The notes: generated by a model not told the origin, from the letters alone. DNA of 47,228 bases from Acidobacteriota bacterium (GCA_003223315.1 QHYR01000252.1:1-47228); one strand, 5' to 3'. Shown: positions 30,977 through 39,738, counted from the stretch's first letter. Numbers and translations are program-made.

Positions 30977-32146
30977 ATGGGCCAGGCAAAACCGAGGTTT
31001 GCGCCCCAGGTTGCAATAGTCGGCGCGGGCATCGGCGGGCTGACCGCCGCGTCCACGCTGCGCCGCATCGGCATGGACGTGCAGATCTACGAACAAGCGG
31101 CGCGCTTTGCGCGGGTCGGCGCGGGCATCCAGATGATGCCCAATTCGATGAAAGTGCTGCGTAAGATCGGCGTGGAAGAGCGCATGCGCCGCACGGCCTT
31201 CCAGCCTTATTCGCATCTGAACCGCGAATGGAACACCGGCAAAATCATGCGCGAGCTGCCCATGCCGGAAAGCCTCTTCGGCGCGCCGTATCTCTGCATG
31301 CATCGCGCCGACCTGCACGACGCGCTCGTTTCCGTTCTGCCGCCGGAGATTTTTCATCTGGGCAAGAAACTTGCCGGCCTCGAGGAGCTCGGCTCGGGCC
31401 GCGTGGCGCTCGCTTTTGCCGACGGCACGCGCGCCGAGGCTGATGCAGTCATTGGCGCGGACGGCGTGCATTCGCTGGTGCGCGAAATCATCGTGGGTCC
31501 CGATGAGCCGCTGCACAAGGGCCGCATCGCCTATCGCGCCGTTTTCTCTTCGGCGCTGCTCGATGGCTTCGATATCGGCCGTTCGCGCACCAAGTGGTGG
31601 GGTCCCGACCGGCACATCGTGATCTATTACGTCACCGCCACGCGCAGCGAGCTTTATTTCGTTACCAGCGTGCCGGAACCGGCGGGCTGGGTGACCCGCG
31701 AATCCTGGTCGGCCACCGGCGACGTACGCGAACTGCGCAAGTCCTACGAGGGATTTCATCCCGACGTGAGGCGCGTGCTCGAAGCCTGCCCCGATTGCCA
31801 CAAATGGGCCATCCTCGAACGCGAGCCGCTGCCGCGCTGGGCGAGCGGCCGCGTGGTGCTGCTCGGCGACGCCTGCCACCCCATGACGCCGTACATGGCG
31901 CAGGGCGGCGCGACCGCCATCGAGGACGCGGCCATTCTGGCGCGCTGCCTCCAGGAAGTGGAGGGCGACGATATCGCGGGCGCCTTCCGGCGCTACGAAG
32001 CGCACCGCAAGCCACGCACTTCGCGCATTCAGGCCATTTCCAGCGCCAATACTTGGATGAAGGGCGGCAACGACGACACCACTTGGCTCTACGGCTACGA
32101 CGCCTGGAACGTGCCGCTTTCGCCGTCGGAAGCGATTGCGGTGTGA
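30977..32146 (+). CDS. FAD-dependent aromatic-ring monooxygenase
   Basis: 389 residues of the class A flavoprotein hydroxylases. The GxGxxG FAD motif is VAIVGAGIGGLTAASTL near the N terminus. MHRADLHDALV corresponds to the second FAD contact, the DG motif is VIGADGVHSLVREI, and GDACHPMTPYMAQGGATAIEDAAILA is the GD motif. The sequence style resembles salicylate or 6-hydroxynicotinate 3-monooxygenases (NicC-like), but the substrate is unproven. Cofactor NAD(P)H is expected from the family. The ATG has AAGGT upstream. Confidence 0.88.
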   Translation: MGQAKPRFAPQVAIVGAGIGGLTAASTLRRIGMDVQIYEQAARFARVGAGIQMMPNSMKVLRKIGVEERMRRTAFQPYSHLNREWNTGKIMRELPMPESLFGAPYLCMHRADLHDALVSVLPPEIFHLGKKLAGLEELGSGRVALAFADGTRAEADAVIGADGVHSLVREIIVGPDEPLHKGRIAYRAVFSSALLDGFDIGRSRTKWWGPDRHIVIYYVTATRSELYFVTSVPEPAGWVTRESWSATGDVRELRKSYEGFHPDVRRVLEACPDCHKWAILEREPLPRWASGRVVLLGDACHPMTPYMAQGGATAIEDAAILARCLQEVEGDDIAGAFRRYEAHRKPRTSRIQAISSANTWMKGGNDDTTWLYGYDAWNVPLSPSEAIAV

Positions 32147-32170
32147 ACTACAGGGCGCGCGTCGCAGAAC

Positions 32171-32275
32171 ATGAATCCAAAATTCGTGGGCAGAGTTCCA
32201 GAAAATCGTCCTGTATCCGAGCCGGAGCGACAGCTTCTTGAGTGGTTGATTGCGAACGGCGCGCTGATCCCCAGA
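32171..32275 (+). pseudogene. Truncated fragment of an uncharacterised Acidobacterial protein
   Basis: The frame MNPKFVGRVPENRPVSEPERQL then LEWLIANGALIP resembles the N terminus of small proteins that continue with a Cys-rich CPCGC region. Here similarity stops at about 35 codons and the frame runs on antisense to the REC-PilZ gene. It is likely a relic cut by the neighbouring gene. Confidence 0.35.
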
Positions 32276-32296
32276 AATTTGCTCCGCAGCTTGATG

Positions 32297-32974
32297 TCAC
32301 GCCGGTATGAGCCGCAGCAGGAAATCCTGCAGGCGGGTGCTTTCGCCCATCGACAGGCCGTCGAATTGAATCCCCATCTGATTGTCGCTCACGGTACGCA
32401 TCACCAACCCATGGCCCACCACCGGCTGCATCGGCGCGAGAAATAAATTAATTTTCACAGGCGATCCGCGCGGGAAAATGCGTTGCGCGCGAAGCAGTGC
32501 GCCGTTGAGGCTCAGGTCGATGGTCGCGGCCTCGACCTCGTCGTCACCGCTTTTGATGAGCGCTTTCACCTCCACGGCCACCCGGCGGAAGCGGCGTATG
32601 TCATTTTCGACGGCTCCTTGCATGACGCGCACCAGGCGCAGCAGGCGTATGCGATCGATCGGCTTATAGACCAGGAAGCTGGCTCCGGCTTCGAATCCTT
32701 CGGTGAGAAAGCCCGCGTATTTCGGCGTGGTGATCATCACAATGGGCGTTCGGCGGTTATATCCCGAGCCGCGAATTTTTCGCGTCAGCTCGATGCCGTC
32801 CGAAACCGGCGAGCTCGAATCGACGAAAACCACATCGAATTTTTGCGCATGCGCGTAATCGGCGGCCTCCGCTCCGCTCGCCAACGTCACCGCCTCCATG
32901 CCCTCGGACTTCAGGATGTCCTGGAGGAGCTCGCAGATCGGGGGCTCGCTATCGACTAACAGAGCGGACTTCAT
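32297..32974 (-). CDS. Response regulator with C-terminal PilZ domain
   Basis: 225 residues. The receiver is about 1-120: ALLVDSEPPICELL (one acidic residue of the usual pair replaced by Ser), phospho-Asp in VVFVDSSSPVSDG, VMITTPK and LVYKPID. The PilZ domain (about 125-225) has an arginine cluster (RRFRRVAVEV) and the DxSxxG motif (TIDLSLNGALLRA), then MGIQFDGLS, so c-di-GMP binding looks intact. It joins phosphorelay input to c-di-GMP sensing. It starts in an ATGA overlap with the PilZ gene upstream. Confidence 0.88.
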   Translation of the reverse strand: MKSALLVDSEPPICELLQDILKSEGMEAVTLASGAEAADYAHAQKFDVVFVDSSSPVSDGIELTRKIRGSGYNRRTPIVMITTPKYAGFLTEGFEAGASFLVYKPIDRIRLLRLVRVMQGAVENDIRRFRRVAVEVKALIKSGDDEVEAATIDLSLNGALLRAQRIFPRGSPVKINLFLAPMQPVVGHGLVMRTVSDNQMGIQFDGLSMGESTRLQDFLLRLIPA

Positions 32975-33345
32975 GAGCGCGCCATCAGGGCGGCTGCCCC
33001 GACTTCGGCAATCAAGCGGCCGCGATGAGGCGCCGTAGCTTCGTAATAGTGAAACTGCACGCCCACGCCATACTTGCCCGGTTCGACGCTAGCCTCCACG
33101 TGCACGACGTGCCCGGTGATGCGCCATTCCGGCACGCGCCAGCCCATGATCATTTCCGGCAGGCGCAGCCGCACCACCAGAATGGCGCCAATTCGCGGCG
33201 GGGCATCCGTTTCCATGCACATGCCGCGCGAGGAGATGTCCAGCGTCTCGGCGGCGCATTCAGGTTCGGTTGATTTCGTAAATTGAAAATGCAGTGGGAC
33301 GCTGATGCGGAAACGCGGAGCCCCGCGACGATCGGATGATGGCAT
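32971..33345 (-). CDS. PilZ domain protein
   Basis: 124 residues from ATG 33345 (GAGGGGGAAG about 7 bases ahead). The canonical PilZ set is present: DRRGAPRFRISVPLHFQF (RxxxR) and TLDISSRGMCMETD (DxSxxG), then GWRVPEWRITGHVVHVE and YGVGVQFHYYE. A single domain, cytoplasmic. Translationally coupled (ATGA) to the REC-PilZ gene downstream. Together they form a small c-di-GMP-responsive unit with no cyclase nearby. Confidence 0.87.
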   Translation of the reverse strand: MPSSDRRGAPRFRISVPLHFQFTKSTEPECAAETLDISSRGMCMETDAPPRIGAILVVRLRLPEMIMGWRVPEWRITGHVVHVEASVEPGKYGVGVQFHYYEATAPHRGRLIAEVGAAALMARS

Positions 33346-33655
33346 GGAACTTCCCCCTCGGTATGAACGTCCGGAAGGGGGCGATACAGGAATCCTGTAG
33401 GAAGGGATTTTAATCCTACCACACTTCGCGCCCAGGGCGAGCACGATTTTGATGCAGTTTTAGTATCGAAGTCGTTAACACGGCGCGCGCCGCGCGGCTG
33501 GCGCGCAAGCTGAAAAAAATGGCCGCCCCAAGCGCGGCACTTCCGCGAGGGGCAAGTCCAGCGCGGTTGTGTGACCCAGCGCACATCAGCAGGTGCCATC
33601 ATTCACTGAGCATCTCCCTGCCCGGAAAGAGAATCTCTTCTACAGGGGAGGCATC

Positions 33656-33853
33656 ATGACCAGCACACCGGTTTTACGGCAGAGCACTCCAAAGGAGCCC
33701 GAGATCCGCGTCGCCGCCCCGCGCGGCATATCGCCCAGAATAACGGCCAGAATAACGGTAGGATGGGGTGTCTTGTGGATCGTAGGAGCCGCTGCGGCCT
33801 GGACTGTCGTCGTGGTCCTGTTTCATAACTTTATGGCTCGATTGCTTTCGTAG
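33656..33853 (+). CDS. Small single-helix membrane protein
   Basis: 65 residues from ATG 33656 (GGGGAGG upstream; the track start at 33593 is unlikely). A hydrophilic N terminus with an Arg-rich patch precedes one membrane helix (VLWIVGAAAAWTVVVVLF). The stop lies inside a 28-bp tandem duplication. Function unknown. Confidence 0.55.
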   Translation: MTSTPVLRQSTPKEPEIRVAAPRGISPRITARITVGWGVLWIVGAAAAWTVVVVLFHNFMARLLS

Positions 33854-33888
33854 CGATATGATGGCTCAATTGTTTTCGTAGAAATATG
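33833..33888 (+). repeat. 28-bp tandem duplication across a stop and a start codon
   Basis: Copy 1 (33833-33860, starting atggctcgattgctttcgtag) and copy 2 (33861-33888, atggctcaattgttttcgtag) match at 24 of 28 positions. Copy 1 holds the end and stop of the small membrane gene. The final ATG of copy 2 is the start of the sialidase-like gene. Confidence 0.85.
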
Positions 33889-35136
33889 CGCAGTCGTTCA
33901 CTTCTTATTGCGGCTAGCTTGGCGTTGTGCATCGCCGTGTCGGTGCTTGCAGCGGAATATGCACGGTCCTCCCCAGACACCTCCGCACCACTGCGGATCG
34001 AGCCTTTGGCATCTCCTGCAGGCGCAAACAGCTCCGAGCCTCAGCTTACTTCACAGGGGGACCGTGTAATTTTGAGCTGGCTCGAAGTCAGCGGCGAACG
34101 TGCCACGCTGAAATTCGCCGAGCGCACGCCATCGGGCTGGTCCAATGCACAGACCGTTGCCTCCGGGACTCGTTTCTTCATCAACTCCTTCGATGTTCCC
34201 TCCGTGCACGCGCTCGCGGATGGAACGCTCGCGGCGCACTGGGAGGAAAGGCTCGGAGCCGACGAGGATTCCGACGCCTCCAAGGTGATGCTGTCATGGT
34301 CCAAGGATCAAGGGCGCACGTGGTCGCGCCCGGTGACTCCACATCACGATGGAACTAACACTGAACACGGATTTGCGTCCCTATTCCAGGCTCCGGGAGC
34401 CGGGCTCGGCCTGGTATGGATCGACGGCCGCGCCACCAATCCTGAGACTGAGTCCGGAGACATGAGTCTCCGCGCCTCTGTATACGATGCTGCCGGCAAG
34501 CCGCTTCGCGAAATGACGGTGGCTCCGCGCGTGTGCGAATGCTGTTCGACTTCCGCGGCGGAAACATCGGACGGCGTAATTGTGGCTTTCCGAGGCCGCA
34601 GCGCCACGGAAGTGCGGGACATTTATGTGTCACGCTTTGCCGAGGGCCGCTGGAGCGCGCCCGCCATCGTTCATGCAGACGGCTGGAGGATCGACGCCTG
34701 CCCGATCAATGGCCCCTCAGTAAGCGCCAGAGGGCGCGACGTCGCCGTTGCCTGGTTCATGGCCAAGAATGACCAGGGCCGCGCGTTCGTCGCCTTCTCT
34801 CATGATGCCGGCCGTACATTCGGCGTGCCGGTTCGCGTCGACGACGCCGGCTCGCTCGGCCGCCTCGGCGTGCAGTTGCTCGACGATGGATCAGCCGCGG
34901 TGATATGGATCGAAAGGGCCAACCAGCGTTCCCAATTGCGCGTGCGCGTCATTACGCCGGCGGGAATGCGCTCCGCCCCAGTGACCATAGCCGATACCGA
35001 AGGCAGCCGTTATCCGCGGATTATTCGCGATCGCGGCGAGCTTTTGTTCTCCTGGACGGACACCGACAAGGGGCCATCTCAGGTGCGCACCGCGCGCGCC
35101 AGCATGGCCCAGCAGGCCGCCGCCTCGCCCCGCTAG
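33886..35136 (+). CDS. Secreted sialidase-like beta-propeller protein
   Basis: 416 residues. Signal peptide: LLIAASLALCIAVSVLAAEYA. Repeated Asp-box/BNR-like turns (SWSKDQGRTWSRPV, SHDAGRTFGVPV, SRFAEGRWSAPA) indicate a sialidase-type six-bladed propeller. A cysteine cluster VCECCSTSA (near 215) is a feature of this uncharacterised family. No catalytic sialidase Arg triad can be confirmed, so enzymatic activity is doubtful. The start ATG is created by the end of the tandem duplication. Confidence 0.78.
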   Translation: MRSRSLLIAASLALCIAVSVLAAEYARSSPDTSAPLRIEPLASPAGANSSEPQLTSQGDRVILSWLEVSGERATLKFAERTPSGWSNAQTVASGTRFFINSFDVPSVHALADGTLAAHWEERLGADEDSDASKVMLSWSKDQGRTWSRPVTPHHDGTNTEHGFASLFQAPGAGLGLVWIDGRATNPETESGDMSLRASVYDAAGKPLREMTVAPRVCECCSTSAAETSDGVIVAFRGRSATEVRDIYVSRFAEGRWSAPAIVHADGWRIDACPINGPSVSARGRDVAVAWFMAKNDQGRAFVAFSHDAGRTFGVPVRVDDAGSLGRLGVQLLDDGSAAVIWIERANQRSQLRVRVITPAGMRSAPVTIADTEGSRYPRIIRDRGELLFSWTDTDKGPSQVRTARASMAQQAAASPR

Positions 35137-35287
35137 TCTTTTCCGCTGCGAAGCATGGCCCCGATGCGCGGACTTGATATATAAAGGCCATCCGGGCTAG
35201 CCATGAACGGGGGTCGGCCCGCCCGGGCGATGGTTTGAAATCCGAATCGAGTCCGAAGTCAGCATCCCGTAACTTGGAGGAGGAATC

Positions 35288-36052
35288 TTGAAACATCTAC
35301 TTTCATCACTTGCGGTCGTGGCCCTTGCGTTGGGCATTTCGTCGGCGGCGCGCGCGCAGGGTGAGATCAATCTGCTGGCGCCAGGCCCCATCAAAGAACC
35401 GCTCGATAAGTTGCTGGCCAATTTTGAGAGCAAGACGGGCACGCACGTCAAGGTGACCTATGCCGGAGGCGTACCCAGCAGACAGCAGGTTGCCGCCGGC
35501 AAGGGTTTGGACGTCGACATTCTGTTCGCCCCTTTCCCGGACGTGCTTAAGACCGGGAATATCGACCCCAAGAGTGCGACCGTGGTGGCGAGAGTGCGGC
35601 TGGCGCTGGCGGTTAAGAAGGGCGCGCCCAAGCCGGACATCTCCACACCAGCGGCGGTTAAAAAGACGCTGCTCAACGCCAAGTCGATTGCCTCCGTGGA
35701 CCCCGCTGTGGGCAGCGTCGGCGGCATTGCGCAGGCGGCGCTCGATAAGCTGGGCATCGCCGAACAGGTGAAGCCGAAGCTCCAGTGGGTTAAAACTGGC
35801 GGAATCGTGCAGGACCAAGTCGCCAAAGGCGAGACCGAGATCGCCTTGGGCCCGTATGTGAGCGACATGAACAATCCGGGCGTCGACGTTGTCGGGCCAC
35901 TGCCGCCCGGCGCCTCGACTCCGGTCGATATTACTGGCTTCCTGTCCAATAGCCTGAAGGACACAAAAGCCGCCAAGGCGCTCCTGGCCTATCTCAGATC
36001 AAGCCAAGCAGCCTCTACTTGGGAAGAAGCCAAGGTATTCCCAGTTCGCTGA
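35288..36052 (+). CDS. Periplasmic substrate-binding protein (ModA/type 2 PBP-like)
   Basis: 254 residues with signal peptide HLLSSLAVVALALGISSAARA. The two-lobed type 2 periplasmic-binding pattern is seen: INLLAPGPIKEPLDKLLANFESKTG, VTYAGGVPSRQQVAAGKGLDVDILFAPF, VVARVRLALAVKKGAPKPDI, GGIVQDQVAKGETEIALGPYVS and FPVR at the end. It is similar to molybdate-binding ModA-like proteins. No permease or ATPase is adjacent, so it is an orphan; the ligand is unknown. TTGGAGGAGG upstream gives a strong start. Confidence 0.82.
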   Translation: MKHLLSSLAVVALALGISSAARAQGEINLLAPGPIKEPLDKLLANFESKTGTHVKVTYAGGVPSRQQVAAGKGLDVDILFAPFPDVLKTGNIDPKSATVVARVRLALAVKKGAPKPDISTPAAVKKTLLNAKSIASVDPAVGSVGGIAQAALDKLGIAEQVKPKLQWVKTGGIVQDQVAKGETEIALGPYVSDMNNPGVDVVGPLPPGASTPVDITGFLSNSLKDTKAAKALLAYLRSSQAASTWEEAKVFPVR

Positions 36053-36152
36053 GCCGTTTGCGGTTCACTGAGTATCGCCGCGGTTATTGGGGCGGGTTTC
36101 CGCCCAACGTCGTCGTCCGCCTGCGACGATCCGAGTGGCCCCTCAGCCGGGA

Positions 36153-36176
36153 AATCTAGGCTAGGGAATCTAGGCT
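36153..36176 (+). repeat. aatctaggct direct repeat ahead of the DUF6152-like gene
   Basis: Two exact 10-base copies (36153-36162, 36167-36176) separated by 4 bases, immediately before TTGACG and about 75 bases from the ATG at 36253. It could be a tandem regulator site or a duplication. Confidence 0.4.
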
Positions 36177-36203
36177 TGACGAAGGTGATCAATTGCTGTA
36201 CTG
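36175..36203 (+). promoter_or_regulatory. Possible promoter TTGACG-N17-TACTGA
   Basis: A good -35 (TTGACG) 17 bases from a poor -10. It would leave a leader of about 45 bases before the DUF6152-like gene. Confidence 0.3.
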
Positions 36204-36252
36204 AATTGCTTATCTCGGCTCCCCTCTTATCAATCACGCGGAGGTCTCAACC

Positions 36253-36693
36253 ATGAGGAAGCTGCACGGTATTCTGGTGCTGGCTTTTGCCTTGCTCATT
36301 GCGGTAGTACCCGCCCTGGCGCATCACTCTTTTGCGGCGGAATTCGATGGTCACAAGCTGGTGACCTACACAGGCGTCCTGACGAAGCTAGACTGGGGGA
36401 ATCCTCACGGCTTTTTTTACCTGGATGTGAAGGATGAGAACGGCAACGTAAGCAAGTGGGCATTCGAGATCGCTTCTCCGAACATCTTGCGCCGCTCAGA
36501 CGAGGCCACACGGACCTACTTCCTCGCCAACATGGGGAAAACCATGATCACCACGGCATGTCCAGCCAAGAACGGAATAAATCGTGCGGCGACGCAGTAC
36601 GTTAGGTTCGCGGACGGGCGCATCGCACCGATGGGCCCCAAGACCTATCAAGGGGATTTGGACTCAGAGCAGATGTTGCGAAACTTGAAGTGA
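36253..36693 (+). CDS. DUF6152-like secreted protein
   Basis: 146 residues with signal peptide LHGILVLAFALLIAVVPALA. The mature start HHSFAAEFDGHKLVTYTGVLTKLDWGNPHGFFYLDV is the characteristic opening of the DUF6152 family of small secreted proteins found in soil Acidobacteria and Proteobacteria. The rest is beta-rich (WAFEIASP, QYVRFADGRIAPMG). Function unknown. It is 87 bases upstream of the SGVWYP-type gene, and such pairs often co-occur. Confidence 0.85.
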   Translation: MRKLHGILVLAFALLIAVVPALAHHSFAAEFDGHKLVTYTGVLTKLDWGNPHGFFYLDVKDENGNVSKWAFEIASPNILRRSDEATRTYFLANMGKTMITTACPAKNGINRAATQYVRFADGRIAPMGPKTYQGDLDSEQMLRNLK

Positions 36694-36780
36694 CGATTTG
36701 GCCGCGGAGAGCTCGAACCCCTGGAACCGGGCAGCTTCATCGCAGCCGAACAGCGCCCAATCACGGGAGGAACGTTGCAA

Positions 36781-37680
36781 ATGAAAAATCGGTACATTCT
36801 CACCGTGGTTATTTTGGCAGCAGCTTCGTGCACGATTTTGGCCGTTGCCCGAGCTCAAAAGGCTCCGCCGGCCCAGAACAGCCCGAAAAAGAGCGAGCCA
36901 ACACCTCGGCTGCCGGATGGGCGACCGGACTTTTCGGGCGTCTGGTACCCCGGCGTGATTAAAGATATCGATCACATCCCCCCGAATGAAAATCACCGCG
37001 GATATGACCCGAAAGTGACGCCGCAAGAGAAGCCTTCGTTTCAACCTTGGGCCGCGGCCAAAATCAAGTTAATGGGAGCCACTAGCGGAGACCATCTGGA
37101 ACTTTTAGTGCCTAATCTGGAGTGCATGCCGCGTGGCGCCTTGAGCTACTTCATCGGATCGGGATATGCAATTCAGTTCGTTCAGAACGCCCATGAGCTG
37201 GCGCTGCTTACCGAAAGCGATACCACTTGGCGGTACATACCCACCGACGGGCGCCCCCATCCGAAGTATATGGACCCGCAATGGAATGGGAATTCTGTTG
37301 GCCATTGGGAGGGCGATACGCTGGTCGTGGATACGGTCAGTCTCGATACGCGCGCCTGGATTGGATATCCGGACTACCTGGGATGGTTTCCGAGCGACGA
37401 GGTGCACTATACCGAGCGCCTCAGCCGTCCCGATGCGAACACCTTCATCTATCAGGCTACCGTGGAAGACCCCAAAGTGCTTACCAAACCGTGGGTCTCG
37501 GTTCCCCGGACGTTCACGTGGGCCCGCGGAAAGACGATTAATGAACGATACAACTGTACGAACATGTCGGACTACCAGCAGCTCTCACCCGATAAGAAGC
37601 CGCTCACAGCCGAGGGGAACGATGAGCGCTTCTTCGATGCGCAAGAGTACGCGCGGCTGCGCAAGCAATACAATAAGTGA
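36781..37680 (+). CDS. Secreted protein of the SGVWYP type, unknown function
   Basis: 299 residues from ATG 36781, with GGGAGG 10 bases ahead (TTG 36775 is the track start). Export signal: YILTVVILAAASCTILAVARA. After a short proline- and lysine-rich linker comes LPDGRPDFSGVWYPG, the hallmark of a large uncharacterised family in soil bacteria. Then ECMPRGALSYFIGSGYAIQFV, GHWEGDTLVVDTVSLDTRAW, LSRPDANTFIYQATVEDP. Probably an extracytoplasmic beta-rich domain. Role unknown. Confidence 0.82.
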   Translation: MKNRYILTVVILAAASCTILAVARAQKAPPAQNSPKKSEPTPRLPDGRPDFSGVWYPGVIKDIDHIPPNENHRGYDPKVTPQEKPSFQPWAAAKIKLMGATSGDHLELLVPNLECMPRGALSYFIGSGYAIQFVQNAHELALLTESDTTWRYIPTDGRPHPKYMDPQWNGNSVGHWEGDTLVVDTVSLDTRAWIGYPDYLGWFPSDEVHYTERLSRPDANTFIYQATVEDPKVLTKPWVSVPRTFTWARGKTINERYNCTNMSDYQQLSPDKKPLTAEGNDERFFDAQEYARLRKQYNK

Positions 37681-37820
37681 CCACTCCTTCTCTCGTAGAT
37701 TCGCAGGAATTCTCGCCCATCCGGAATTTATTTTTCGAGCCTACCCCTGTATCGCAAGCGCGATACCAGCGCATAAGTGCCCTTCTCGGAAGCGCCCGAA
37801 CCGCTTAGCCCCGCTTGCGG

Positions 37821-37826
37821 TAGAAT
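37821..37826 (+). promoter_or_regulatory. Possible -10 element TAGAAT before the acyl-CoA ligase
   Basis: It lies 41 bases before ATG 37867, with no clear -35. Confidence 0.25.
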
Positions 37827-37866
37827 GTCAGCCTGTTTTTGCGACTTCCGGAGTTGTAATGCGGCC

Positions 37867-39504
37867 ATGAAGGGAACCATGATGCCGTTCCCGCTCACGC
37901 TCGCCTCTCTGCTGGAGCGAGCCGGCAAACTATTCCCCGCCGTGGAAGTTGTCTCCAGCCGGCCGGACAACTCCATCCACCGATACGACTACCGCGAAAT
38001 GCATCGCAGGGCTCGCGCACTGGCAGCGGCGTTGCAGGATCTGGGTCTGCAGCGCGGCGACCGTGTAGCAACCCTTATGTGGAATCACCACGTTCACCTG
38101 GAAACCTATTTCGGTATCCCCAGTGTAGGAGGCGTTCTGCATACGCTTAATCTGCGGCTGCACCCTGATGAATTGGCCTACATTGTCAATCACGCCGCCG
38201 ATCGCTGGCTGATTGTGGATGATGTGCTGCTCCCGCTTTACGAAAAAATACGGGAAAAGGTGCGCATCGAACGCGCCTATGTCGTGCCCTTCAGCGGCCA
38301 TCCCGTGCCTTCCGGGTACGAGGATTACGAGGCCCTCCTGCAAAGCAGCAGTGGCCATCCGGCTTATCCCGACCTCGACGAAAATGATGCTGCCGGCATG
38401 TGCTACACCTCCGGCACTACCGGAACGCCAAAAGGCGTGGTCTATTCGCACCGTGCCATCGCGCTCCATTCTTACTCCATCTCCTTGCCCGATAACTTTT
38501 CGATTTCGCGCTGCGATTGCCTGCTGCCGGCCATGTCCATGTTTCATGCCAATGCCTGGGGATTGCCGTACGCAGCCGTCATGAACGGCAGCAAGGTGGT
38601 GCTGCCTGGACCGAACCTCCAGCCCGAGCGCCTGCTTGACCTGCTCTCGGCGGAGCAAGTCACGCTCACCGGCGCTGTGCCCACCATCTGGCTGGGCGTG
38701 ATGGATGCTCTTGAAAGACAGCCCAAGCGCTGGCAGCTCGCGCCCGGTTTGCGCATCGTCATCGCGGGATCGGCGGCGCCGGAAAGCCTGTTCCGGCGCT
38801 TCGAGAAGTTCGGCGTGCGCGTAATCCAGGCGTGGGGCATGACCGAAACGACCCCGATCGTCACCGTCGGCACTTTGAAGCCCCACCTGGAGAACTGCCC
38901 CGATGACCGCAAATTTCAAGTCCGCGCCCGCCAGGGATTGCCTTCCCCATTTGCCGATGTCCGCGCCATTGGCGACCACGGCGAAGTTCCGTGGAACGAC
39001 CAGACTCCCGGCGAACTGGAAGTCCGCGGCCCTTTCATCGCCGCCAGTTATTACAACCTTCCCGAAGAGCGCAACCGCTGGTCTGCGGACGGCTGGCTGC
39101 GAACCGGCGACGTGGTCACCATCGATCCCGAAGGCTACGTGAAGATCACCGACCGCACCAAGGACCTCATCAAGTCCGGCGGAGAATGGATCAGTTCGGT
39201 GGACCTGGAAAACGCGCTGGTCGGTCATCCCGCAGTGAAGGAGGCCGCCGTGGTGGCGGTCCCCGATTCCAAATGGGTGGAACGGCCGCTAGCCGTAGTC
39301 GTTGTCAAAGAAGATGCCCGGGTTACTCCCGAGGAGCTGCGCTGCTTTCTCGCTGAGAAGTTCGCCAAATGGCAATTGCCCGACGACTTTATATTCGTGC
39401 CTGAGTTGCCCCACACTTCCACCGGCAAACTCCTCAAGTCCCAGCTGCGAAAGCAGTTCAAGGACTGGCCCCGGCTCTCGGTCAAAGCCGAGGGGACGAC
39501 TTGA
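37867..39504 (+). CDS. Fatty acyl-CoA ligase (AMP-forming, AlkK-like)
   Basis: An ANL-superfamily enzyme activating a carboxylate as acyl-AMP and then acyl-CoA; about 545 residues. Signatures are the P-loop CYTSGTTGTPKGVVYSH, QAWGMTETTPI, GWLRTGDVVTIDPEGYVKITDRTKDLIKSGGEWIS and the catalytic lysine in LPHTSTGKLLKSQLR. The N-terminal FPLTLASLLERAGKLFP and IPSVGGVLHTLNLRLHPDELAYI fit medium- to long-chain ligases. The track ORF is 30 residues longer; starts at 37867 or 37882 (AAGGGA ahead) are better. Confidence 0.9.
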   Translation: MKGTMMPFPLTLASLLERAGKLFPAVEVVSSRPDNSIHRYDYREMHRRARALAAALQDLGLQRGDRVATLMWNHHVHLETYFGIPSVGGVLHTLNLRLHPDELAYIVNHAADRWLIVDDVLLPLYEKIREKVRIERAYVVPFSGHPVPSGYEDYEALLQSSSGHPAYPDLDENDAAGMCYTSGTTGTPKGVVYSHRAIALHSYSISLPDNFSISRCDCLLPAMSMFHANAWGLPYAAVMNGSKVVLPGPNLQPERLLDLLSAEQVTLTGAVPTIWLGVMDALERQPKRWQLAPGLRIVIAGSAAPESLFRRFEKFGVRVIQAWGMTETTPIVTVGTLKPHLENCPDDRKFQVRARQGLPSPFADVRAIGDHGEVPWNDQTPGELEVRGPFIAASYYNLPEERNRWSADGWLRTGDVVTIDPEGYVKITDRTKDLIKSGGEWISSVDLENALVGHPAVKEAAVVAVPDSKWVERPLAVVVVKEDARVTPEELRCFLAEKFAKWQLPDDFIFVPELPHTSTGKLLKSQLRKQFKDWPRLSVKAEGTT

Positions 39505-39693
39505 TCTCTTGATGTCCGGCCCGCAGCAATGCCGGTATAGTGCGCGGCGTCGGCCTGAGGTTTTGTTCTACGAATTAGACTCATCGCGAGCCAGGGATCT
39601 CTCCGGAGCTTGTCCCGCAACGAAGCCGAGAGCGAGCCGGGGCGGCCGGAGCCAGGGGGTGAGGCACTCATGGGCACCGCCGGCAGGGAAGCG

Positions 39694-39702
39694 TGCTAGA
39701 AT
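39694..39702 (+). promoter_or_regulatory. Extended -10 promoter TGCTAGAAT
   Basis: It lies 36 bases before ATG 39739 and matches the one at 21268-21276. Confidence 0.4.
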
Positions 39703-39738
39703 GCGCGGCAACCGGGGACCACTCCCAGGAGGCGGAAA

